This document shows, in pieces, positions 7,947 through 17,688 of a stretch of DNA of 64,000 nucleotides (position 1 is its first letter; each line of letters begins with the position of its first letter). The stretch spans positions 124,001 to 188,000 of the forward strand of contig NZ_JBBUTI010000007.1 of the NCBI RefSeq assembly GCF_038066635.1, written 5' to 3'. The notes beneath the pieces are model-generated. The model ran no database searches. It saw only the letters and a program-made list of their open reading frames with translations, and was not told the DNA's origin. Origin of the DNA: Ideonella margarita. Lineage in GTDB: Bacteria > Pseudomonadota > Gammaproteobacteria > Burkholderiales > Burkholderiaceae_C. Position numbers and translations under genes: made by a program.

Positions 7947-7996
7947 CGATCCGGCCCGTGCCCGGGCACCGTCCGCCTTGTTCCTCGTTGTCCCTC

Positions 7997-10900
7997 ATGC
8001 TTCCCGCCTACGCCGAGCTGCACTGCCGCAGCAATTTCAGTTTTCTGACGGGCGCTTCGCACCCTGAAGAATTGGTGCAGCGCGCCCATGAGCTGGGCTA
8101 CACCGCCCTGGCCCTGACGGACGAGGCCTCGTTGTCGGGCGTGGTGCGGGCCCATGGCCGGGCCAAGGAGCTGGGCCTGCACCTCATCGTCGGGGCCGAG
8201 ATGCGCCTCACGCTGCCCGCCCAGGGCCCGCAGGGCACCGTGCTGCCGCATGCCCGGCTGGTGCTGCTGGCCATGTCGCGGCGGGGGTATGGCAACCTCG
8301 CGCAGTGGATCACGGTGGCGCGCCGGCGTGCCGGCAAGGGCAGTTATCTGGCGCACCCGTCTGACCTGGAGGGGCGGGTGCCGCACATGCCGCACCTGGC
8401 CGGCTTGCCTGATTGCATCGCGCTGCTGGTGCCCGACGATTCGCTGGATACGCCGGTCCACTTCGAAACCCTGTTTGCCCACGCCATGTGGCTCAAGACC
8501 TGGTTCGGGCCGGAGCGCGTGGCGCTGGTGGCGTCCGTGCGGCACCGGCGGTTTGATGACGAGTTGCTCACGGCGGTCGAGCACACCGCACAGGCCACCG
8601 GCCTGCGCATCGTGGCGGCCGGTGATGTGCTGATGCACAGCCGGGCGCGCAAGCCCTTGCAAGACGTGCTCACGGCCACGCGGCTGAACCTGCCAGTGGC
8701 CGATTGCGGCCTGGCGCTGGAGCCCAACGCCGAGGCGCACCTGCGCTCGCGCCAGCGCCTGCTGGATGTGTACCCGCCCGCCTGGCTGGAGGCCACGGTG
8801 GCGGTGGCCGGGCAATGTGCGTTTTCGCTGAACGAGCTGCGTTATGAGTACCCGCGCGAAGTGGTGCCCGAGCAGCACACGCCCACCAGCTGGCTGCGCG
8901 TGTTGACCGAGCAGGGCGCGGCGCAGCGCTTTCCGGCGGGTGTGCCGGCCCATGTGCAGGCGCAGGTCGAGCATGAGCTCGGCCTGATCGCCCAGCTGGG
9001 CTACGAGCCGTACTTCCTCACCGTGGCCGATCTGGTGCACTGGGCCCGTGGTCAGGGCATCTTGTGCCAGGGGCGTGGCAGCGCGGCCAATTCGGCGGTG
9101 TGCTACTGCCTGCACGTCACCGAGGTGGACCCGTCCCGCATGAACGTGCTGTTCGAGCGCTTCATCAGCGCCGAGCGCAACGAGCCGCCCGACATCGACA
9201 TCGACTTCGAGCACCAGCGGCGCGAAGAGGTCATCCAGTACATCTACCGCAAATACGGACGCCAGCGCGCGGCGCTGACGGGTGTGGTCATCAGCTACCG
9301 CGCCCGTTCGGCCCTGCGTGATGTGGGTCGTGCGCTGGGGTTTGACCTGGACCGCATCGACGCCGTGTCGCGCAGCCAGCACTGGTTCGACGGCAAGCGC
9401 ATCGATCCCGACCGGCTGAGCGAAAACGGCTTCGACCCCGAGGCCCCGCTGTGCCAGCTCTGGATGGACCTGACGATGCAGCTGCTCGGGTTTCCTCGCC
9501 ACCTCAGCCAGCATCCGGGCGGCTTCGTGATCGCCCGGGATGACATCGCCCGCCTGGTGCCGGTCGAGAACGCCGCCATGGCCGACCGCACCGTCATCCA
9601 GTGGGACAAGGATGACCTCGACGTGCTGGGCCTGATCAAGGTCGACGTGCTGGCGCTGGGCATGCTGAGCGCCATCCGCCGCGCGCTCGCCTGGGTGGGC
9701 GTGAAGCAGGGCCTGCCCGGCAGCCTGCGCATGCAGGACGTGCCCGGCGAAGACGCCGCGGTTTACGAGATGCTGTGCCAGGCCGATTCGGTGGGCGTTT
9801 TCCAGGTGGAGAGCCGGGCCCAGATGAGCATGCTGCCCCGCCTGCAGCCACGCACTTTTTATGACCTGGTGATCGAGGTGGCCATCGTTCGGCCCGGGCC
9901 GATCCAGGGCGGCATGGTGCACCCCTATCTGAAGCGCCGCACCGGTGAGGAGGCGGTGACCTACCCGAGCGATGAGGCCCGGCAGGCGCTGGCGCGCACG
10001 CTGGGCGTGCCGATCTTCCAGGAACAGGTGATGCAGCTGGCCATCCTGGCAGCGGACTTCACGCCCGGCGAAGCCGACCAGCTGCGCCGCGCGATGGCGG
10101 CTTGGAAGCGCAAGGGCGGCCTCGGGCCGTTTCACCAGAAGCTGGTGGGGCGCATGGTGGCCAAGGGTTACCAGCCGGAGTACGCCGAGGCCATCTTCAA
10201 GCAGATCGAGGGCTTTGGCGAGTACGGCTTTCCTGAAAGCCACGCGGCCAGTTTTGCGCTGCTGGTCTATGTCAGCGCCTGGCTGAAATGCCACCACCCC
10301 GACGCCTTTCTGGCGGCCTTGCTCGACAGCCAGCCCATGGGCTTTTATGCCCCGGCCCAGCTGGTGCGCGATGCACGCAACCACGGCGTGACGGTGTGGC
10401 CGCTGGATGTGCAGCACAGCGACGCCGGCAGCACCTTGCACGTTGTGGCAGGCGAGCCCCACCACGCCGTGCGCCTGGGCCTGAACCGGCTGGGCGGGTT
10501 GGGGGCAGAGGCGGCGGCGCGCATCGTGGCGGCACGCCTGGAAGCGCCGTTCGCCAGCGTGGAAGACCTGTCGCGGCGGGCGGCGCTGGATGCCCATGCC
10601 CTGAAGCTGCTGGCCGATGCCAATGCGCTGCAAGGGCTGGCGGGCCACCGGCGACAAGCCGCCTGGGCCGTGGCCGGCATCGACACCCGCCCCACGGCGC
10701 TGCTGCACGCCAGCCGCACCGTGGAGCCCGACGTGCCGGTGCTGCCGGCGCCCACGGCGGGCCAGGCGTTGCTGGCCGATTACCGGCGCACCGGCCTGTC
10801 ACTGGACAACCACCCGCTGGCCTTGCTGCGCGCGCAGCTGGCGCCGTTCAAGGTGCTCACGGCGCAGCAGTTGCTGCAATGCCGCCCCGGGCAGCTGGCG

Positions 10901-11173
10901 CGGGCCAGCGGGCTGGTCACCCACCGGCAGCGGCCCGAGACCGCGCGCGGCGTGGTTTTCGTGACGCTCGAAGACGACACTGGCCAGATCAACGTCATCG
11001 TCTGGCCCCAGGTGGCCGAGGCGCAGCGCCAGCCCTTGCTGGGCGCGCGGCTGCTGACGGTGTTCGGCATCTGGCAGCAAGAGGGCGCGGTGCGCCACCT
11101 GATCGCCCGCAAGCTGGTTGACCACAGCGCCATGCTGCACGGGCTGACCACCCGCAGCCGCGATTTCCACTGA
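7997..11173 (+). CDS. dnaE2: error-prone DNA polymerase DnaE2 (ImuC)
   Basis: This 1058-residue C-family polymerase alpha subunit performs SOS-induced translesion synthesis, normally with ImuA and ImuB. The N-terminus (AYAELHCRSNFSFLTGASHP) is the degenerate PHP domain typical of DnaE2. PDIDIDF at 398-404 carries the palm aspartates, and HLSQHPGGFVI begins at 502. An OB-fold segment, FVTLEDDTGQINVIVW, lies near the C-terminus. The length is near the family norm of about 1050 and shorter than replicative DnaE. The ATG at 7997 fits the family start. No imuA or imuB flanks it: the next genes are an esterase downstream and GNAT genes upstream. The LexA box upstream implies its own SOS control. 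Confidence 0.95.
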   Translation: MLPAYAELHCRSNFSFLTGASHPEELVQRAHELGYTALALTDEASLSGVVRAHGRAKELGLHLIVGAEMRLTLPAQGPQGTVLPHARLVLLAMSRRGYGNLAQWITVARRRAGKGSYLAHPSDLEGRVPHMPHLAGLPDCIALLVPDDSLDTPVHFETLFAHAMWLKTWFGPERVALVASVRHRRFDDELLTAVEHTAQATGLRIVAAGDVLMHSRARKPLQDVLTATRLNLPVADCGLALEPNAEAHLRSRQRLLDVYPPAWLEATVAVAGQCAFSLNELRYEYPREVVPEQHTPTSWLRVLTEQGAAQRFPAGVPAHVQAQVEHELGLIAQLGYEPYFLTVADLVHWARGQGILCQGRGSAANSAVCYCLHVTEVDPSRMNVLFERFISAERNEPPDIDIDFEHQRREEVIQYIYRKYGRQRAALTGVVISYRARSALRDVGRALGFDLDRIDAVSRSQHWFDGKRIDPDRLSENGFDPEAPLCQLWMDLTMQLLGFPRHLSQHPGGFVIARDDIARLVPVENAAMADRTVIQWDKDDLDVLGLIKVDVLALGMLSAIRRALAWVGVKQGLPGSLRMQDVPGEDAAVYEMLCQADSVGVFQVESRAQMSMLPRLQPRTFYDLVIEVAIVRPGPIQGGMVHPYLKRRTGEEAVTYPSDEARQALARTLGVPIFQEQVMQLAILAADFTPGEADQLRRAMAAWKRKGGLGPFHQKLVGRMVAKGYQPEYAEAIFKQIEGFGEYGFPESHAASFALLVYVSAWLKCHHPDAFLAALLDSQPMGFYAPAQLVRDARNHGVTVWPLDVQHSDAGSTLHVVAGEPHHAVRLGLNRLGGLGAEAAARIVAARLEAPFASVEDLSRRAALDAHALKLLADANALQGLAGHRRQAAWAVAGIDTRPTALLHASRTVEPDVPVLPAPTAGQALLADYRRTGLSLDNHPLALLRAQLAPFKVLTAQQLLQCRPGQLARASGLVTHRQRPETARGVVFVTLEDDTGQINVIVWPQVAEAQRQPLLGARLLTVFGIWQQEGAVRHLIARKLVDHSAMLHGLTTRSRDFH

Positions 11174-11268
11174 CGCCGCCACCAGGGCGCTGTCGCCCCC
11201 ACGGCCCCGCCCATCAGCTCAAACACCCCGCGCCAGCGCAAGCCCTTGGCTGCGGCGACAATTCAGCC

Positions 11269-12006
11269 ATGGACCAAGTTGCCGTCAAGACCCTGCAATG
11301 GCTGCCCGAGAGCGGCCGCCCCGAACAACTCCTGCTGCTGCTGCACGGCGTTGGCGCCAATGCCGCCGACATGGTGCCGCTGGCCGAGATGCTGCGCCGC
11401 GAGTTTCCGCAGGCGGCCATCCTGGCGTTTGATGGCTTCGAGCCCTTTGATGGCGACCCGAGCGGCCTGGGTCGTCAGTGGTTTTCGCTGGCGGGCATCA
11501 CCGAAGAGAACCGGGCCGCGCGCCTGGCGCCCGCGCTGCAGCCGCTGGCTGACACGGTGCATGCGGCGCAGCAGGCCACGGGCCTGGGCCAGCAGGCCAC
11601 GGCGCTGATCGGCTTTTCGCAGGGCGCGATCATGTCGCTGGCTTTGGCGCAGTTTGAAGACGGCATCGCCGGCCGCGTGCTGGCCTTTGCCGGCCGTTAC
11701 GCCACGCTGCCGCTGGTGGCACCGAAGATGACCACCTTGCACTTCTTCCATGGTGGTGCTGACCCGGTGATCGACGTGCAGCATGCCAAGGACGCGATGC
11801 AGCGCCTGGCGGAATTGCAAGCCGACGCCACCATCGACATCGCCGAAGGTGCCGGCCACGAGATCAACGGCGTGCTGTTCAACCAGGCCATCTTCCGCCT
11901 GCGCAACCACATCCCGTACCGCTCCTGGATGGCGGCCATGGGGCACGCACAGGCCCAGGCCCAGACCCAGGCCTCTGGCCGGGTCGACGGCGACCGCGAA
12001 GACTGA
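11269..12006 (+). CDS. alpha/beta hydrolase, YpfH-like carboxylesterase
   Basis: This 245-residue esterase belongs to the phospholipase/carboxylesterase family. LLLLHGVGAN (about 22-31) provides the oxyanion turn and GFSQG (115-119) carries nucleophile Ser117. Asp165 in HGGADPVI and His197 in GAGHEI complete the triad. The C-terminus ends in a low-complexity stretch of Ala-Gln repeats (AQAQAQTQ). It probably acts on short acyl esters; the physiological substrate is not known. It lies 95 bp after dnaE2 and 68 bp before yaaA, all on the same strand. Confidence 0.87.
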   Translation: MDQVAVKTLQWLPESGRPEQLLLLLHGVGANAADMVPLAEMLRREFPQAAILAFDGFEPFDGDPSGLGRQWFSLAGITEENRAARLAPALQPLADTVHAAQQATGLGQQATALIGFSQGAIMSLALAQFEDGIAGRVLAFAGRYATLPLVAPKMTTLHFFHGGADPVIDVQHAKDAMQRLAELQADATIDIAEGAGHEINGVLFNQAIFRLRNHIPYRSWMAAMGHAQAQAQTQASGRVDGDRED

Positions 12007-12074
12007 TGCGCCCGGGGGCTGTGGCCCCCGCCGCGACGCTGCTGAATTTCCCGCCAACCTGTTCTCCGTCACCG

Positions 12075-12860
12075 ATGCTGCTGCTGCTGTCTCCCGCCAA
12101 ATCGCTGGACTACGAAACCCCGGTGCCGCCGGCCCTGGCCGCCCGCGCCACCCGGCCGCTGATGGTGGACCAGGCCGCCGGCCTCATCGACGTGCTTAAG
12201 CATTTCAACCCGGCGCAGGTGTCCAGCCTGATGGATCTGTCTGACCCGCTGGCGCAGCTGAACGTGGCGCGTTATGGCGCCTGGTCGCGGCGCTTCACCG
12301 ATGCCAACAGCCGACCGGCAGCACTCGCCTTCAATGGCGACGTTTACGAGGGCCTGCAAGCCAGCAGCTTCGACGACGAGGACTGGGCCTTCGCGCAGGA
12401 TCATGTGGTGATCCTGTCGGGCTTGTACGGTGTGCTGCGCCCGCTGGACCGCTTGCAGCCCTACCGCCTGGAGATGGGCACCCGCCTGCCTGTGGGCACC
12501 AGCAAAGACTTGTACGGCTACTGGGGCGACACGCTGGCGGCCTACCTGAACCAGCGTCAGGCGCGTGCGGCCACGCCGGTCATCGTGAACCTGGCGTCGC
12601 AGGAATATGCCAAGGCTGCGCTGCGCAAGTCCCTGAAGGCCCGCGTCGTCGAGTGCGTGTTCGAGGACCACAAGAACGGCCAGTGGAAGATCATCAGCTT
12701 CCACGCCAAGCGCGCCCGCGGCCTGATGGCCCGCTGGATCATTCGCCAGCGCGCCCAGAGCGTGGCGGCACTGGAAGCCTTCGACAGCGAAGGGTATGCT
12801 TTCCAGCCAGCCCTGAGCGAGCCGGACCGCCTGGTCTTTCGCCGCCAGCTGGCAGACTGA
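12075..12860 (+). CDS. yaaA: peroxide stress protein YaaA
   Basis: The 261-residue protein has the complete YaaA (DUF328) signature. It opens with LLLSPAKSLDYE and contains FNGDVYEGL, LSGLYGVLRPLD, YRLEMGTRL, YGYWG, NLASQEYAKA and FHAKRARGLMARW. In E. coli YaaA lowers intracellular free iron during hydrogen peroxide stress, is OxyR-regulated, and its fold binds DNA. The start was set at 12075 because the family begins exactly with MLLLLSPAKSL; the longer frame from 12006 adds unrelated residues. No OxyR site was recognised upstream. It is followed after 33 bp by an iron-dependent oxygenase. Confidence 0.94.
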   Translation: MLLLLSPAKSLDYETPVPPALAARATRPLMVDQAAGLIDVLKHFNPAQVSSLMDLSDPLAQLNVARYGAWSRRFTDANSRPAALAFNGDVYEGLQASSFDDEDWAFAQDHVVILSGLYGVLRPLDRLQPYRLEMGTRLPVGTSKDLYGYWGDTLAAYLNQRQARAATPVIVNLASQEYAKAALRKSLKARVVECVFEDHKNGQWKIISFHAKRARGLMARWIIRQRAQSVAALEAFDSEGYAFQPALSEPDRLVFRRQLAD

Positions 12861-12893
12861 ACCCGTTTTTGCAACGCACGCCCCCATCCACCC

Positions 12894-13796
12894 ATGAGCA
12901 AGGCCGGCTACTCCTCCGAGATTCGTTCAACCCAGGCTGACCCGCGCGGCATCCAGGTAGCCAGCCCGGAGTTGCGTGACTGGATCATTGCCCAGGCCGA
13001 GTCGGGCTGTCAGCCGGCCGACGTGCTGGCGGCGATGCTGGCCACCGGATGGCATGAAAACGTGGCCATCCGGGCCATGGAAGACACCTTGTCTGCACAT
13101 CTGGCCAACAAGGCGCGGATGGCCGAACTGCGTGAGGGCTCGGCCGTGCCCGTGCCGCTGCTGGCGGAGCACCCGAGCCACCTCAATGGCGGTGACCGGC
13201 AGGTGCAGGTGCTGATGCAGATGGATGCGCCGCGCGTGGTGGTGCTGGGCGGCTTTCTCTCGCATGAAGAATGCGACGAGTTGGTGGCGCTGGCCGCCAA
13301 ACGGCTGACCCGCTCGGAGACGGTGGTGAACGAGACCGGCGGCAGCGAAGTCAACCACGCCCGCACCAGCGACGGCATGTTCTTCAGCCGCGGTGAGTTC
13401 GAGCTGTGCACGCGCATCGAGCGGCGCATTGCCACCCTGCTGAACTGGCCGGTGGAAAACGGCGAAGGTCTGCAGGTGCTGCGCTATTTGCCAGGCGCCG
13501 AGTACCAGGCCCACCACGATTATTTCGACCCGCTGCAGCCAGGGGCGTCGACCATCCTCGCGCGGGGTGGCCAGCGTGTGGGCACGCTGGTGATGTACCT
13601 GAACACGCCTGAAAAGGGCGGCGGCACCACCTTCCCCGACGTGGGCCTGGAAGTCGGCCCCATCAAGGGCAACGCCGTGTTCTTCAGCTACGACCGGCCT
13701 GACGCCGCCACCCTGACCCTGCACGCCGGCGCACCGGTGATCGCCGGTGAAAAGTGGGTGGCCACCAAGTGGCTGCGCCAGGGCGAGTTCAACTGA
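12894..13796 (+). CDS. 2OG-Fe(II) oxygenase, prolyl 4-hydroxylase-like
   Basis: This 300-residue protein has a C-terminal P4Hc double-stranded beta-helix. The iron ligands are His207 and Asp209 (HHDYFD) and distal His277 (LHAGAPV). Lys287 in GEKWVATKW is placed to bind 2-oxoglutarate. Residues about 22-75 form a separate small helical module (SPELRDWIIAQAESGC through AMEDTLSAHL) of unknown role. Bacterial homologues hydroxylate prolines, for example in EF-Tu, or have unknown targets. The neighbouring yaaA limits free iron, so a shared oxidative/iron context is possible but inferred. Its stop is immediately adjacent to the convergent chemoreceptor gene. Confidence 0.88.
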   Translation: MSKAGYSSEIRSTQADPRGIQVASPELRDWIIAQAESGCQPADVLAAMLATGWHENVAIRAMEDTLSAHLANKARMAELREGSAVPVPLLAEHPSHLNGGDRQVQVLMQMDAPRVVVLGGFLSHEECDELVALAAKRLTRSETVVNETGGSEVNHARTSDGMFFSRGEFELCTRIERRIATLLNWPVENGEGLQVLRYLPGAEYQAHHDYFDPLQPGASTILARGGQRVGTLVMYLNTPEKGGGTTFPDVGLEVGPIKGNAVFFSYDRPDAATLTLHAGAPVIAGEKWVATKWLRQGEFN

Positions 13797-15608
13797 TCAG
13801 AAGGTGTCCCAGTCGCCGTCGGCGCTGACGGGGTCGGCGCTGTTGGACTGACGGGCCGGCGCTGGCGCAGGCAGTGCGCGCGGGGCTGAGCTTGCACTTG
13901 CTGGCTTCTTCGCGCCTGCACTGGCGGAAGGCTTGGATGTCGTTGCAGATCCGGCTGACGCGTCAGAGGCGTTGGCAGCCTTCTGGGCCTTGCGCAAGGC
14001 CACCGCCGAGACCTGTTCGATCGGCTTGCCACCCTTGATCTGGAACACGCCCACCGAGGCAGCCACATCTGCGGCCTGCTGGTTCAACTGGGTCGCCGAG
14101 GCGGCGATTTCCTCGACCAGCGCGGCGTTCTGCTGCGTCAGCGAATCCATGTCTGCCACGGCCTGGTTGATCTGCTGAACACCCAGCATCTGCTCGCGCA
14201 TGCCGTGACTGATCTGCTGGATGAAGTTGTGCACGTCATCAACCGCCTGCTGCGCCTCGCTCATGGCGCCCTTGGCAGCGTCGGTCTGCTTGCCGCCTTC
14301 GTCCACCTGCTCGACCGAGGCCTGGATCAACCCCCGGATCTCGCGTGCAGCCACCGAGGTGCGTTGCGCCAGTGCGCGCACTTCGCCTGCCACCACCGCA
14401 AAGCCGCGGCCTTGCTCGCCGGCACGCGCTGCTTCCACGGCGGCATTCAGGGCCAGGATGTTGGTCTGGAAGGCGATGCTGTCGACCACCTGGATGATTT
14501 CGCTGATCTTGCGCGAGGCCTCGCTGATGCTGTGCATCGTGGCTGACAACGCATTCACCGCCTGGCCGCTGCGTTCGGTCACGCCACGGGCGCTGTCGGC
14601 GCGGCTGGCGGCCTGCACGGCCATGTCGGTGCTCTGGCGGATGGTGCTGGTGATCTGCTCCATCGACGACGCCGTTTCTTCCAGGCTGCTGGCCTGCGAT
14701 TCCGTGCGGCCCGACAGGTTCTGGTTGCCCTCGGCAATCATGCCGGTGCCTTCACGCATCTGCAGCACGCCGTTGCGGGCATCACGCACGATGGACATCA
14801 GGTTCACGTTGAGTTGCGAGAGCGCCGTGGTCAGGTAGCCGATCTCGTCTTCGCGGTCGTTCGTGATGGTCTGGGTGAGGTTGCCGCCCGCGATCTGGTT
14901 GGCAAAGTCCACCAGCCGCAGCACGGGCACTGCCACCAGTTTCTTCAGGTACCAGCCACCCACAAAGGCGCAAATGCCGATGGCACCCGTGGCGAGCCAG
15001 ATTTCCGAGAACTCGAGGTGTGACAGACCACCGGCTTCGAACTCGCCGAGGAAGAAGCCGAGTGCACCGATGCCGGCGGCGGTCAGTGTCATCTTGCCGC
15101 GCAGGCCCGGGCGCAGGTTGCGCGTGAAGTTGGTCATGCCGCTGGTGGATACCACCTGGCCGCGATGCAGCTTGATGGTGTGGCGGCCGGACTGTGCTTC
15201 GTCACGCAGCTTCTGATAGAGCGCTTCAGCATCGGGAATGCTGCCCTGGGCCGGCTCGGTGCGCACCGACATGTAGCCCGTGACCTGCCCCTGGCTGTCG
15301 GTCAGCGGTGTGACATTCGCCAGGACCCAGTAGTGGTCGCCGTTCTTGCGGCGGTTCTTCACCATGCCCGACCACGGGTGGCCCTGGGCGATGGTGGCCC
15401 ACATGTCGCGGAAGGCATCTTCCGGCATGTCCGGATGCCGGATCATGTTGTGCGGTTGCCCCAGCAATTCGGCTTTCTCGAAGCCACTGACGGCCACGAA
15501 GGCTGCATTGCAGTAAAGGATTCGTCCCTGCAGGTCGGTGGTGGACACCAGGGTCTCGCCGGCCGGGAAGGGATAGTCGCGCTGTGTGACGGGCAGATTG
15601 ACTCGCAT
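13797..15608 (-). CDS. Aer-like methyl-accepting chemotaxis protein with PAS sensor
   Basis: The 603-residue receptor begins with a cytoplasmic PAS domain (about 10-118) containing NMIRHPDMPEDAFRDMW, the Aer-type FAD-binding signature, so energy or redox taxis is likely. Two membrane helices (about 171-188 and 204-222) are separated by only about 15 residues, so there is essentially no periplasmic ligand domain. A HAMP linker follows. The signalling hairpin contains EAARAGEQGRGFAVVAGEVRALAQRT. After the coiled coil is a 70-residue Ala/Ser/Pro-rich tether ending in DWDTF, resembling the NWETF pentapeptide that recruits CheR and CheB. No other che gene lies nearby. Confidence 0.93.
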   Translation of the reverse strand: MRVNLPVTQRDYPFPAGETLVSTTDLQGRILYCNAAFVAVSGFEKAELLGQPHNMIRHPDMPEDAFRDMWATIAQGHPWSGMVKNRRKNGDHYWVLANVTPLTDSQGQVTGYMSVRTEPAQGSIPDAEALYQKLRDEAQSGRHTIKLHRGQVVSTSGMTNFTRNLRPGLRGKMTLTAAGIGALGFFLGEFEAGGLSHLEFSEIWLATGAIGICAFVGGWYLKKLVAVPVLRLVDFANQIAGGNLTQTITNDREDEIGYLTTALSQLNVNLMSIVRDARNGVLQMREGTGMIAEGNQNLSGRTESQASSLEETASSMEQITSTIRQSTDMAVQAASRADSARGVTERSGQAVNALSATMHSISEASRKISEIIQVVDSIAFQTNILALNAAVEAARAGEQGRGFAVVAGEVRALAQRTSVAAREIRGLIQASVEQVDEGGKQTDAAKGAMSEAQQAVDDVHNFIQQISHGMREQMLGVQQINQAVADMDSLTQQNAALVEEIAASATQLNQQAADVAASVGVFQIKGGKPIEQVSAVALRKAQKAANASDASAGSATTSKPSASAGAKKPASASSAPRALPAPAPARQSNSADPVSADGDWDTF

Positions 15609-15914
15609 GGTTCGCTGTATGCCTCTTTGTTGACTGTGGACCTTCGGCTGGCACTGGGGCTGCCGGCAGTCGGGGCGGCGCGAAACGAAACGCCATCAAC
15701 TTCAGCCATGCACCCGCATTCACGGACGCTTTGTCTTGAAGTTGCACACAGTGTCCCTGCCTCGCTGTAGGGGCATTGGGACGAACAGCGTCACAAACCG
15801 TCGCTATTTCGCAACTGCTAAAAGCTGCAACAACAATGAAAAACGCGCCCTGATGAGGGCGCGTTGCGTAGAGGCCATAGACGCGGTGAACTGCATCACC
15901 GCGCGGGCAGGGGG
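15609..15914. other. intergenic region between the chemoreceptor and rhlE genes
   Basis: This 306-bp gap holds the upstream region of the chemoreceptor gene on the right of its start and the rhlE terminator at 15839-15865. I looked for a sigma-28 promoter ahead of the chemoreceptor on the minus strand and did not find a convincing one. Confidence 0.5.
15839..15865 (-). terminator. rho-independent terminator of rhlE
   Basis: An 8-9 bp GC-rich stem (ACGCGCCC at 15843-15850 with GGGCGCGT at 15857-15864, 6-nt loop) is followed on the minus strand by a run of five Ts. It lies about 50 bp beyond the rhlE stop codon. Confidence 0.85.
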
Positions 15915-17384
<1,470 letters not shown>

Positions 17385-17687
17385 GGAGCTCACAGGAGCG
17401 TCGCCGGCCCATCGTCCCGGAGGGGTCCGGGCGCCAGCCAGGGGCCTGGCGGGGAAAAAATCAGCGCGTTGGGAGCGCGCCGTTGTCAGGATCGACATGC
17501 GACCACTGCGGCTGGATGCCTGTGATCACTGTTGCGCAGTTTAACAGTGCGGCGTTGAGCCCGCTTGGTTATTGCCGATTACAGTTATGAAAGCAGCGGC
17601 CGATAAGAGCGTTATCCGCCCTCGCAGCCCGCGGCGATTCACACGCCGCCCACCCATGAGTTCCACGCCGTGGCGAAAACTTCGCTG
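17385..17687. other. divergent control region between rhlE and the GGDEF-EAL gene
   Basis: This 303-bp region contains a sigma-28 type promoter at 17580-17606 reading toward the GGDEF-EAL gene and a 10-codon upstream frame at 17656-17688. I did not identify a clear promoter for rhlE. Confidence 0.55.
17580..17606 (+). promoter_or_regulatory. sigma-28 (FliA) type flagellar promoter
   Basis: TACAGTTA (17580-17587), an 11-bp spacer and GCCGATAA (17599-17606) match the sigma-28 consensus TAAAGTTT-N11-GCCGATAA at 6/8 and 8/8 positions with exact spacing. It points to the GGDEF-EAL gene about 80 bp downstream. Confidence 0.75.
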
Positions 17688-17688
17688 A
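17656..17688 (+). CDS. possible 10-residue leader peptide ahead of the GGDEF-EAL gene
   Basis: An ATG at 17656 opens a short frame (MSSTPWRKLR) whose TGA at 17686-17688 shares its A with the ATG at 17688, giving TGATG. This is the arrangement used for re-initiation coupling. There is no clear Shine-Dalgarno in front of it, so translation is not certain. Confidence 0.3.
   Translation: MSSTPWRKLR

Noticed and set aside
7808..10708. 966-codon open frame opposite dnaE2
   Set aside because: It is antisense to a fully conserved polymerase gene. High GC3 removes stop codons from the opposite frame, and its His/Gln/Arg-rich translation matches no protein style.
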